Assembly (NCBI GenBank): GCA_041690035.1
Contig: JBDNFC010000083.1
Coordinates: 1-13,210, forward strand
Direction: 5' to 3'
Source: CALSPH01 sp041690035
GTDB lineage: Bacteria; Bacteroidota; Bacteroidia; NS11-12g; UBA955
DNA: 13,210 nt
Part shown: positions 1-6,652 of the stretch, piece by piece
Layout: each line of letters begins with the position of its first letter
Numbering within the stretch: the stretch's first letter is position 1
Translations under genes and position numbers: made by a program
Notes under the pieces: generated by a model
Told to the model about the DNA's origin: nothing
Seen by the model: the letters and a program-made list of their open reading frames with translations, nothing else
Databases searched by the model: none

Positions 1-1083
1 ATAAATTTAATGGCTTACAATGTTGAAATTATAACCAAAGCTGACACCATAAAGGGTTACGATGACCAAGTGGGAAAGCTAGCCACAAAAATTGGCATTG
101 ATGTAACTGAATTACTGAAGTTAGTTAAAAATAGCATTGAGGGAAATACAAAGTTGGTTGAAAATGATGATAAATTCGAATCCGTATTTAAAGCAGAAAT
201 ACAAAAACTATCTGATATTTTAGTAGGTATTGATAGCAATTATAAAAAAATACTCTTAGCAAAAAATATAAAAGAGGCTCATCCCTGTATTGATAGATTA
301 AAATCGTTAAATGGTGCCTTATTAAAGGTTAGGGACAGCATAATTACAAAAAATAACAACAGCCCATCCAAAGCTGATTACATAAAAGTGCAAAATACCA
401 TACAGCAAATAGATACTTTAAGAATGCGCGTTGGCAACTTAATAATGATTGATAAAAGGGCATTTGAATATGCAACCACCATTTTTACCAGCGGTAACTC
501 CACCAGTTTTAAAGTAAAAATTACCCCTAAATCAGCTGAGTTAGGATTAATTGCCCCAATGTTTAAACCACATAATTATGATTATAGGTTGCAAAATAGG
601 TGGGCCACGCGGGCATTTTTAAGTTTTAGTTTAGGCACATTTACCAAACAGGGTTTAGGAGATCAGCTTCTATATTCAGAGGTGGACAGTATTTTTCCGA
701 ACAATAATGGCTCAGCAGATTCATCAACTTATACTACACAAAGTAATATAGTTAAGTCCAGTTCTGCACTATTATTTTCTAATATTTCCTTTGTCATCAG
801 ACCCATAAAGAATCTAGAATTAGGTATTACCACTGGCGCTTCAACCACCCTATTTGACAATAAACTCCGCATAGGGTATAATTACGGAATAACAGCGATT
901 ATAGTTGAAAGACTGCAAATATCTTATGGATTTGTGCTAATGCCAGAACAAAGCATCAGAAATGAAAAACTGATTGGACAGAAAAGTATCGGAGATTATC
1001 AATTTACAGAAAATAATTATGCCAAAAACTGGGTAAAAAGGAGCTATATTAGTTTAGGATACTCTATTCCACTATACAATTAA
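1..1083 (+). CDS. Unrecognised protein with C-terminal barrel-like region, probably 5'-truncated by the window edge
   Basis: I do not recognise this family. The frame is open to the left edge. The first ATG is at 10 (357 residues from there), but the protein starts abruptly, without a signal peptide, so the true start is probably outside the window. Residues 1-150 (counted from that ATG) look mostly helical and rich in Lys, Asp and Ile. Residues about 155-357 alternate short hydrophobic and polar strands rich in Phe, Tyr, Ser and Gly, and the chain ends in an aromatic strand (YISLGYSIPLYN), as expected for an outer-membrane barrel. A helical periplasmic part followed by a barrel is my inference. 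The next gene starts 8 bp after the stop, so the two are probably cotranscribed. Coding is well supported by length and composition; function is open. Confidence 0.75.
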   Translation: MNLMAYNVEIITKADTIKGYDDQVGKLATKIGIDVTELLKLVKNSIEGNTKLVENDDKFESVFKAEIQKLSDILVGIDSNYKKILLAKNIKEAHPCIDRLKSLNGALLKVRDSIITKNNNSPSKADYIKVQNTIQQIDTLRMRVGNLIMIDKRAFEYATTIFTSGNSTSFKVKITPKSAELGLIAPMFKPHNYDYRLQNRWATRAFLSFSLGTFTKQGLGDQLLYSEVDSIFPNNNGSADSSTYTTQSNIVKSSSALLFSNISFVIRPIKNLELGITTGASTTLFDNKLRIGYNYGITAIIVERLQISYGFVLMPEQSIRNEKLIGQKSIGDYQFTENNYAKNWVKRSYISLGYSIPLYN

Positions 1084-1091
1084 GAAAAAAT

Positions 1092-1748
1092 ATGAAAACA
1101 CAAAATAAACAATTTTATCTTGGAGCATTAAACCAAGAACAATTAGACACGCTGAACAGTATTGTTGAACATGCACATTACCCAGCTGATTTTGAATGGT
1201 CGGATTATCCTTTGCCCGAGGCTTTTAAAGATGAAATAATAGGTTTTGTAAATTCAGCAATAACCAATAAAGGTAATAAAGCAATGGCAATTCCGCCAGG
1301 GATATTTCATCCAATGCCAACCAAAGCACCACCGCCAAGGTATCTTAAAGTTGGAAATGAAATAGTGGAAATTAAAGCAGAATATGACTCTATGAATATT
1401 CCTGAAACGCTTGAAGATAAAAACCTTTATAGCTTTATTGTAACCACAAATGGACAAGGTATACATATTCAAGTATATTACAATCACCCACAATATGCCA
1501 TAGAAGGTTATTCTATAGCACATTATGATATTTTACATGATGCAGTAGATTTGAATAGTCAGCCAATAGAGAATAAACTGTTCATTCTAAAGATGAGGGA
1601 AATTAATAATACCCCTAATACAAGTATTAATTTTTCACTTTCACCTAACCCAACTCGCCTTTCAATTGCATCAATGCTTACTATTCCTGTTTCTATTTTT
1701 AACGAGGTTAAAAATAACCGTAAAACCTTTCATATCTACCAATTTTAA
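1092..1748 (+). CDS. Hypothetical protein, 218 aa
   Basis: No family is recognised. The ATG at 1092 lies 8 bp after the previous stop and is preceded by an A-rich stretch, the usual ribosome-entry context where Shine-Dalgarno pairing is not used. There is no signal peptide or membrane span, so it is probably cytoplasmic. Residues 1-60 are acidic and helical (QEQLDTLNSIVEHAHYPADF). Residues about 67-84 form a proline-rich linker with the run KAPPPR. Residues about 85-150 look like a small beta domain with a tyrosine-rich strand (IHIQVYYNHPQYAIEGY). The pairing with the preceding barrel-like gene suggests a shared operon but gives no function. The kinase gene starts 14 bp downstream and may be read from the same transcript. 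Confidence 0.75.
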   Translation: MKTQNKQFYLGALNQEQLDTLNSIVEHAHYPADFEWSDYPLPEAFKDEIIGFVNSAITNKGNKAMAIPPGIFHPMPTKAPPPRYLKVGNEIVEIKAEYDSMNIPETLEDKNLYSFIVTTNGQGIHIQVYYNHPQYAIEGYSIAHYDILHDAVDLNSQPIENKLFILKMREINNTPNTSINFSLSPNPTRLSIASMLTIPVSIFNEVKNNRKTFHIYQF

Positions 1749-1762
1749 TTAGTTTTGAATTT

Positions 1763-3580
1763 TTGAAAAGGATAATTTCCATATCAATAATTTTAACATT
1801 TTTTGCTTGTAGTAGCAAAAATGACTGCCGTATCAATGGTATTGTTTCAAATTCTTGGACAGAAAAATCCCTTGAAACTCAAATTCTCATTGTTGATTCA
1901 TTGGTAAATTCAGGTTCTTTAAATTATGAACAAGAATTGCTAAAATACGATACCTTAGTTGATATTGCCGAAAGCTTTAACCTAAACCAAGGCTTACAAA
2001 ACACCTATCGCAGGATTGGCTGCACCTATATGCGCTTAGGTAATCTTCAAAAATCTACGGATTATTTAATTAAAAGCGCAACGATATCATCTCAAATTAA
2101 TGACACGCTTGCTCTCCTAAGCACCTTATCTAACATTGGCAACGTGTATCAATACTTCAATTTGCCTGATAAAGCATTGGTTTATTTAGATTCAGCACAC
2201 CAAGGATACTTGAAACAAGATTATCATCCCATTTATTTAAGCAGTAGTTTTTATAACCTTTCTGAACATTATAGTGAATTAGGCAATCATCAAAAAGCCG
2301 CTGAATATGGCAAACAATCTTATTCTAAAATAAAATCTATCCCCAAGTCTACCGCATACCTTAAAGCTGACTCCTTATACTATTGGTTGCAATGGATTAA
2401 GGAATTAAGCTGTTTGAATAAAAATGTAGCTACCGACTCCTTTACAGCAATGCTTCCCAACATTGCTGCCCAAAACAATAGTACAATAAAATTAGAATCT
2501 TATGGGTTTGGATTAAATTTGTTTCCACCATCTAAATCAAGTATTTGGATTGATTCTATTTTGTATTTTATGGATACGGAAACAGAAAATGACACCAAAA
2601 AATTTACTTTTATTAAGTTAGCTGAATATTATAAAAAAATAAAGCAATTTGATTCTGCTTTTAAATATCAGGAAATGGCTGTGATGCTTAAAGATAGTTT
2701 TTACGGTATTAAAAGCCTTGAAACAATAGCCAATATTACGAGTGCTTATGAGCAATTAACCAATAAAGAAGTTAAATTACTACAAGTGCAACAAAAAACC
2801 CAAAACACTTGGCTAACTGCCCTTGCATTAACCTTACTTTTATTATGTATCGTTGGCTTTTTATACTTTCAAAATGCAAAAAATAAACGAAAAAAAGTCG
2901 TTGCAGAAAACAGCTTAAACATTAATAAATTAATAGAAGAAGTAAATCAAACTAAAATGGAAGCTTGGGCAGACGGACAAGAAAAAGAACGCAGCAGAAT
3001 TGCCAATGAATTGCACGATAGATTAGGTGGTGTTTTGGCTATGGCAAGCCATCATTTTAACAGTGTGGAAGCGCAGTTTGAACTGATGAAAAAACAAAAC
3101 AATTCTGCTTTAGCTGACCTTAAAAAATTATTAAACAATGCCATTATTGAGGTAAGAGAATTATCTAAGGACATATCCTCTAATATGGTAAATAAGCTAG
3201 GCCTGAGCAATGCCCTTGCAGAACTGATAGATACAGTTCAAAATGCATCCGAATTAATGATCAATTTTAAAACGCATCAAACAGATTGCAAAATTCCTTT
3301 AAACAAAGAGATTGCGCTTTACCGTGTGGCACAAGAAGCGCTCAATAATATTATGAAACATGCCAAAGCAACCACTGTTGAAGTATCTTTAGTTGCAAAT
3401 GAAGGAAGTTTAATACTAATGATAGAGGACAATGGTGTTGGTTTTGATAATAATGACAAACTAATCAATAGTTTAGGGTTAAAAAGTATGCAAAAACGGG
3501 TGGAAGATCTAAATGGAAAGTTTACTATAGATAGCACAAAACTAAGGGGAACGACTGTGATTTCAGAAATACCAATTTGA
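1763..3580 (+). CDS. TPR-like sensor histidine kinase, NarL/LuxR class (HisKA_3 + HATPase_c)
   Basis: This is a membrane sensor kinase that would phosphorylate the response regulator encoded next. The start is the TTG at 1763; it gives a clean signal sequence with a possible lipobox (LTFFAC, Cys16), and I see no suitable ATG upstream. Residues about 60-330 are helical and TPR-like (for example NTYRRIGCTYMRLGNLQKS) and should lie in the periplasm. A membrane span covers about 350-369, followed by a basic coiled-coil linker. The HisKA_3 H-box is ERSRIANELHDRLGG, with the phospho-accepting His418. The ATPase N-box is AQEALNNIMKHA (523-534), the G1 box is EDNGVGF (555-561), and a G2-like LGLKSMQKR follows. 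All catalytic motifs are intact. The ligand is unknown. An N-terminal lipid on a membrane-spanning kinase would be unusual, so Cys16 may simply lie in an ordinary signal peptide. Confidence 0.93.
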   Translation: MKRIISISIILTFFACSSKNDCRINGIVSNSWTEKSLETQILIVDSLVNSGSLNYEQELLKYDTLVDIAESFNLNQGLQNTYRRIGCTYMRLGNLQKSTDYLIKSATISSQINDTLALLSTLSNIGNVYQYFNLPDKALVYLDSAHQGYLKQDYHPIYLSSSFYNLSEHYSELGNHQKAAEYGKQSYSKIKSIPKSTAYLKADSLYYWLQWIKELSCLNKNVATDSFTAMLPNIAAQNNSTIKLESYGFGLNLFPPSKSSIWIDSILYFMDTETENDTKKFTFIKLAEYYKKIKQFDSAFKYQEMAVMLKDSFYGIKSLETIANITSAYEQLTNKEVKLLQVQQKTQNTWLTALALTLLLLCIVGFLYFQNAKNKRKKVVAENSLNINKLIEEVNQTKMEAWADGQEKERSRIANELHDRLGGVLAMASHHFNSVEAQFELMKKQNNSALADLKKLLNNAIIEVRELSKDISSNMVNKLGLSNALAELIDTVQNASELMINFKTHQTDCKIPLNKEIALYRVAQEALNNIMKHAKATTVEVSLVANEGSLILMIEDNGVGFDNNDKLINSLGLKSMQKRVEDLNGKFTIDSTKLRGTTVISEIPI

Positions 3581-3617
3581 TTTTACCTAAATCTTGTTAC
3601 ATCTCCATTATATAAAA

Positions 3618-3625
3618 TATTATTG
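3618..3625 (+). promoter_or_regulatory. Candidate -7 promoter element for the response regulator
   Basis: TATTATTG matches the Bacteroidota -7 consensus TAnnTTTG at all but one fixed position. A -33-like CTTG lies at 3593-3596, 21 bp upstream. Transcription would begin near 3629-3631, giving a leader of roughly 38 nt to the ATG at 3668. This would let the regulator be expressed apart from the kinase. The call rests on consensus matching in AT-rich DNA, so it is tentative. Confidence 0.4.
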
Positions 3626-3667
3626 CATAACAGATAAGACTAAAAAAAACGAATTACACCTACAACC

Positions 3668-4297
3668 ATGAGTAAAATTAAACTTTTTATTGCCGAAGAT
3701 CATCCCATAGTGCTAGAAGGCATGGTAAAACTTTTTTTAGACGATGAAGATTTTATTGTGGTGGGAACTGCAAATACTTGCGCTAAAGCAGCAGAAAAGA
3801 TAATGGAATGCAAACCAGATGTTTTGATAACGGACATTAATTTTCCTGATGGAGATGGAATATCGCTTTACAAAAAAATAAGAGCAAAAAAAGGCAATAT
3901 AAAGACCATTTGCCTCACCATGCATAAGGAACAAGGATATGTTGCAAGTGCTTATGAGGCTGGAATAGATGCTTATTTACTTAAAGAAACTGAAATTAGT
4001 GAAATCAAAAGAACAATCAAAGGAGTGATTGCAGGGCAAAAATTTTACAGTCCAACATTGTTTGATTTTAAAAATAACATTTCCGAAGATGGCACACTTA
4101 AAGAAAAATTAACCTTAAGAGAGCTAGAAGTAATCAAATTAATTTGTGATGGACTTTCCTCTAAAAAAATAGCCGAAAAACTCTTTCTAAGCCCCTATAC
4201 TATTGATACGCATCGTAAAAACATTTATAGTAAATTAAATATAGACAGCATGGGAGCTTTAATTAAAATGGCGCATGATGAAGGATTGATAGTGTAG
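3668..4297 (+). CDS. NarL/FixJ-family response regulator (REC + LuxR HTH)
   Basis: This is a DNA-binding response regulator of 209 residues, the normal size for the family. The receiver domain (about 4-122) has the acidic pair Glu10/Asp11, phospho-accepting Asp56 in VLITDINFP, Thr84 in CLTMH and Lys106 in LLKE, so the full phosphorylation site is present. A LuxR-type helix-turn-helix occupies about 145-205 (LTLRELEVIKLICDGLSSKKIAEKL), with the recognition helix near SPYTIDTHRKNIYSKL. It follows the HisKA_3 kinase gene by 87 bp and is its obvious partner. Target genes cannot be read from the sequence; the metal-related genes immediately downstream are candidates only by position. Confidence 0.95.
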   Translation: MSKIKLFIAEDHPIVLEGMVKLFLDDEDFIVVGTANTCAKAAEKIMECKPDVLITDINFPDGDGISLYKKIRAKKGNIKTICLTMHKEQGYVASAYEAGIDAYLLKETEISEIKRTIKGVIAGQKFYSPTLFDFKNNISEDGTLKEKLTLRELEVIKLICDGLSSKKIAEKLFLSPYTIDTHRKNIYSKLNIDSMGALIKMAHDEGLIV

Positions 4298-4346
4298 TGT
4301 AAATTTTTATACAGCATGATGTTTTCAGAAAAAAAATCGATAAAAT

Positions 4347-4378
4347 TTAGATAAAACACAAAATAATCACTATCTTTG
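4347..4378 (+). promoter_or_regulatory. Bacteroidota-type promoter driving the Cys-rich small protein
   Basis: TATCTTTG at 4371-4378 is a perfect match to the -7 consensus TAnnTTTG. A weak -33 element, TTAG, lies at 4347-4350, 20 bp upstream and within the usual 17-23 bp spacing. Transcription is expected to begin about 4-6 nt after the final G, near 4382-4384. That leaves almost no leader before the TTG start codon at 4388. Confidence 0.65.
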
Positions 4379-4387
4379 TATTTAGGT

Positions 4388-4783
4388 TTGAAAAAAACAT
4401 TGGCTATATCACTTCTATTTATATACTGCATCACCGCTATGGGCATTAGCCTAAAAGTGCATTTGTGTGGAGATAATATTTCTTCTATTGCGCTTTTTGA
4501 AACAAATCAAAAAAAATGTGCTTGCGCTGCAGAAAAAGATAATGATTGTTGCAAAGATTTAAAAATTAGCCCAACAATTGACGATTTACATGCTTTATCG
4601 GTTCATCAATTTTTAAGCAACAACAAGTTTACCAGCATTTTTTTCAAAAGTTATTTTATAAACCAAGCAGACCTTAGTTCACTTTTGTTTGTAAAAAACA
4701 AACCTATGGGGAAGCACCCGCCAAATATTTCAGGCAATTATGGTGCTTTTTTACTAATATACAATCAAGTTTTTAGAATTTGA
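4388..4783 (+). CDS. HYC_CC_PP-like exported Cys-rich small protein
   Basis: This 131-residue exported protein resembles the small Bacteroidota proteins called HYC_CC_PP after their motifs. From the TTG at 4388 it begins MKKTLAISLLFIYCITAMG, a good signal or anchor segment, followed by VHLCGDN (His25, Cys27, in place of HYC), Cys44 and Cys46, the CC pair Cys54-Cys55, and KHPPNI near residue 108 (PP). The in-frame TTG at 4376 lies inside the -7 promoter element, so it cannot be the start on a transcript from that promoter. Metal binding in the periplasm fits the His and Cys residues and the HMA gene downstream, but is inference; the family has no established biochemical role that I know of. 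The gap to the HMA gene is 270 bp, so that gene probably has its own promoter. Confidence 0.75.
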   Translation: MKKTLAISLLFIYCITAMGISLKVHLCGDNISSIALFETNQKKCACAAEKDNDCCKDLKISPTIDDLHALSVHQFLSNNKFTSIFFKSYFINQADLSSLLFVKNKPMGKHPPNISGNYGAFLLIYNQVFRI

Positions 4784-4887
4784 TAAACCCCTGTTTAATT
4801 ATTTTGCAAAAAAATCTTAATTGTTTTTTTCAAGCAAAAAATTAAATCACCACAAAAGATTATCCGCTATTCAAATAGTGCTTATTA

Positions 4888-4905
4888 TGCCTCAAGCATT
4901 AGGCA
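4888..4905 (+). terminator. Small hairpin downstream of the Cys-rich gene
   Basis: TGCCT (4888-4892) and AGGCA (4901-4905) form a perfect 5-bp stem with an 8-nt loop, followed by a partly T-rich tail (ATTTGTTTATT). It lies about 105 bp after the stop at 4783 and could end that transcript. The stem is short and the U-tract is imperfect. Confidence 0.3.
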
Positions 4906-4925
4906 ATTTGTTTATTATAGCCCAT

Positions 4926-4943
4926 AATCCTTAATTTAGGATT
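4926..4943 (+). terminator. Hairpin AATCCT/AGGATT before the HMA gene
   Basis: AATCCT (4926-4931) and AGGATT (4938-4943) are a perfect 6-bp inverted repeat with a 6-nt loop, directly followed by TTCT. It is the second hairpin between 4783 and 5054 and may act with the first as a weak terminator. The rest of this 270-bp gap is AT-rich and holds no convincing reading frame. Confidence 0.3.
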
Positions 4944-4987
4944 TTCTAAAAAACAACACAAAGCCCTATTTTAATTTTAGCATTACC

Positions 4988-5014
4988 TACCATAATGTTG
5001 GTATTAAATGCCAA
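4988..5014 (+). promoter_or_regulatory. Operator-like dyads over a candidate HMA-gene promoter
   Basis: TTGGTATT (4998-5005) and AATGCCAA (5007-5014) are inverted copies around the single A at 5006, with one non-matching position. The 1-nt centre suits a protein-binding dyad better than an RNA hairpin. A second repeat, TACCA (4988-4992) and TGGTA (4999-5003), overlaps it. TAATGTTG at 4993-5000 matches TAnnTTTG except at one base and would place the transcription start near 5004-5006, within the dyad. A repressor site is the simplest reading. No known metal-regulator box is recognised. Confidence 0.4.
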
Positions 5015-5053
5015 TAAAATTATAAATAGGCACTAAATAAAAAACATACAAAA

Positions 5054-5548
5054 ATGAAACACATACAAAAAAATATAAAAATAGGTGCATTTGCAATAAT
5101 AATGCTTGTTAGCAACCAAGCCATCGCACAAATAAATAAAGTTGAAATAAGGGCCACCGGCCTAACTTGTGCCATGTGCAGCAATGCTATATACAAGCAA
5201 CTTGAAACCATCACCTTTGTCGACAGCATACATACTGATTTAAACACCAATACTTTTACCCTTTTCTTAAACAATCAAAACAAGCTAAGTCCTAAAGACT
5301 TTAAAGACAAGGTAGAAAAGGCAGGATTCTTTGTAGGCTCGATGATACTGCACTATGCAAGTACCTTTTCAGTAAATGCTAATTACATTATCATTGCTCA
5401 AAAAACCAATGCCATTAACAACACCTATAAAGTATTAGACAAAGGATATGTAACTGCAAAAGAATATAAAAAACTTGCAAAAAAATATAAAAAAATAATC
5501 ACCTATACCGCGAATAAAGAAACAGATTTTCACTTGTCAGAATTATGA
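5054..5548 (+). CDS. Exported HMA-domain metal-binding protein
   Basis: This 164-residue protein has a signal peptide ending in SNQAIAQ (cleavage probable after residue 25). A heavy-metal-associated domain follows at about 28-97, with the ferredoxin-like order of strands and helices. Its metal site is GLTCAMCS, Cys39 and Cys42, the CxxC that in this family binds Cu(I) or similar soft metals. The tail (about 100-164) is a second region rich in Lys and Tyr (EYKKLAKKYKKI) that I cannot assign. It should act in the periplasm as a metal carrier or sensor. The next gene overlaps by 4 bp (ATGA), so the two are translationally coupled. The exact metal cannot be read from the sequence; copper is the family-based guess. 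Confidence 0.88.
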   Translation: MKHIQKNIKIGAFAIIMLVSNQAIAQINKVEIRATGLTCAMCSNAIYKQLETITFVDSIHTDLNTNTFTLFLNNQNKLSPKDFKDKVEKAGFFVGSMILHYASTFSVNANYIIIAQKTNAINNTYKVLDKGYVTAKEYKKLAKKYKKIITYTANKETDFHLSEL

Positions 5549-6351
5549 GAAAAACTATTATTGGTTGCATTATTTTTTTAGGCAACATCACACAAGGGCT
5601 ATATGCTCAAGAGCTATTTGTGCTTACTGAGCCAGCCAGCAACATGCCAAAAGGCAGCATTGGCATTAGAAGTATGAACAGCATGATGTTTCAAAAAAAC
5701 GGAAAACTAAACTACCATCAAATGCCAGAACTAATGTGGGGCATCCATCAAAAATGGATGCTCCACATTCAATCTTTTGCTAGTAGCAGGCAAAATGGGG
5801 GCTTGGTGCATGAGGGTTTTTCGATATATAATAAATTTAGATTTCTTTCTATAGACGATTTTAATTCTCATTTTAGACTGGCAGCATATCACCGCATAAG
5901 CCTAAATAATGCAGAAATACATCAAGAAGAAATAGAAACAATGGGTCTTAACTCTGGCAATGAAATAGGATTAATAGCCACTCAATTAATCAATAAAAAT
6001 GCACTTAACTTTACCACAAGTTTTGAGCAAATTTTTAGCAGTCAAAAAAACGCCATTTTATTCAACAAAGGATTAAACTACACTTTATCTTATGGCAGAC
6101 TAATATATCCAAAAAAATACACGCATTTTAAACAAACCAATATAAATTTGATGGTAGAATTATTAGGGCAAAATTTGTTGGGCAGCGAAAAAAACTTTTT
6201 AGATATTGCGCCTTCAATACAGTTTATTATTAATAGCCAAATGCGGATTGATATTGCTTACAGGGCTGCATTATATAGCAATATGAGCAGAACCGCACCA
6301 AATGGAGCCATACTAAAATTCGAGTACACTTTTTTTAATTTAAAAAAGTAA
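5545..6351 (+). CDS. Outer-membrane barrel-like protein linked to the HMA protein
   Basis: This 268-residue protein has a signal peptide (MRKTIIGCIIFLGNITQGLYAQ). After it come repeated amphipathic strands such as GSIGIRSMNSMMF, WMLHIQSFASS and RIDIAYRAALYSN, and a final aromatic strand (GAILKFEYTFFNLKK). That pattern suits an outer-membrane beta-barrel of modest size. Its start codon overlaps the HMA gene's stop by 4 bp, so a shared role in metal handling across the outer membrane is likely, but I cannot name the family. The gene contains a very strong inverted repeat at 5733-5769. The stop codon lies inside an A/T hairpin (6342-6360). Confidence 0.75.
   Translation: MRKTIIGCIIFLGNITQGLYAQELFVLTEPASNMPKGSIGIRSMNSMMFQKNGKLNYHQMPELMWGIHQKWMLHIQSFASSRQNGGLVHEGFSIYNKFRFLSIDDFNSHFRLAAYHRISLNNAEIHQEEIETMGLNSGNEIGLIATQLINKNALNFTTSFEQIFSSQKNAILFNKGLNYTLSYGRLIYPKKYTHFKQTNINLMVELLGQNLLGSEKNFLDIAPSIQFIINSQMRIDIAYRAALYSNMSRTAPNGAILKFEYTFFNLKK
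5733..5769 (+). repeat. Long near-perfect intragenic hairpin (16-bp stem, 5-nt loop)
   Basis: The left arm AATGTGGGGCATCCAT (5733-5748) pairs with ATGGATGCTCCACATT (5754-5769) around the loop CAAAA. Fifteen of 16 pairs are Watson-Crick and the other is G5740-U5762. It sits wholly inside the barrel gene, encoding the segment around MWGIHQKWMLHI, and is much more GC-rich than its surroundings. No U-tract follows, so it does not look like a terminator. Confidence 0.85.
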
Positions 6352-6360
6352 CCCTTTTTT
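6342..6360 (+). terminator. A/T hairpin at the end of the barrel gene
   Basis: AAAAAAG (6342-6348) and CTTTTTT (6354-6360) form a perfect 7-bp stem with a 5-nt loop that includes the stop codon. The T-run is part of the stem. It may end the metal-module transcript, but A/T stems like this arise easily in such DNA. Confidence 0.4.
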
Positions 6361-6468
6361 ACAAATTGCCTAATGAAGTTAGTTTAGCTTAAATCCAAAT
6401 TACACATTTGAATTTTGCAGATATTCTGCTAAACAATTAGACCAATGCGCAAAAAAACAAAAGGGTGA

Positions 6469-6624
6469 TTTTTTTCTTTTAAAATGAGAATTACAAAAAT
6501 GATTAAAACTGAATCAAATTCCGCTAAAGGCAATTATTAAATTCAAAAATTATACAATAATAAAGAATTTGTAATAGATGTTAATGATTATGTTGAAACT
6601 GAGTTTTTAAAATCGCATATATAA
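6469..6624 (+). pseudogene. Possible broken small reading frame in the 300-bp gap
   Basis: The 6352-6652 gap holds no intact gene of normal size. An ATG at 6484 opens an 18-codon frame (MRITKMIKTESNSAKGNY) that stops at TAA 6538-6540. The same frame then continues for 27 codons (IQKLYNNKEFVIDVNDYVET, then EFLKSHI) to a second TAA at 6622-6624. The continuation has a balanced, protein-like composition. It may be a small gene broken by one stop mutation, or the end of an older gene. I cannot name a parent family. A chance open frame in AT-rich DNA is a real alternative. Confidence 0.25.
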
Positions 6625-6652
6625 TGGAGTAAATAAATTTAATTTTACCTTC

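Noticed and set aside
1254..1523. An 89-codon minus-strand frame inside the 218-residue protein gene
   Set aside because: It is rich in Cys, Trp and Phe as expected from antisense reading of AT-rich coding DNA, and no start signal is visible.
4376..4387. TTG at 4376 as start of the Cys-rich protein
   Set aside because: It lies inside the perfect -7 element TATCTTTG, so it would not be on the transcript; TTG 4388 also gives the better signal peptide.
4792..4850. A-run/T-run pairing after the Cys-rich gene as a strong terminator
   Set aside because: The A7/T7 stem has mismatched flanks and no GC core; homopolymer runs are common in this DNA.
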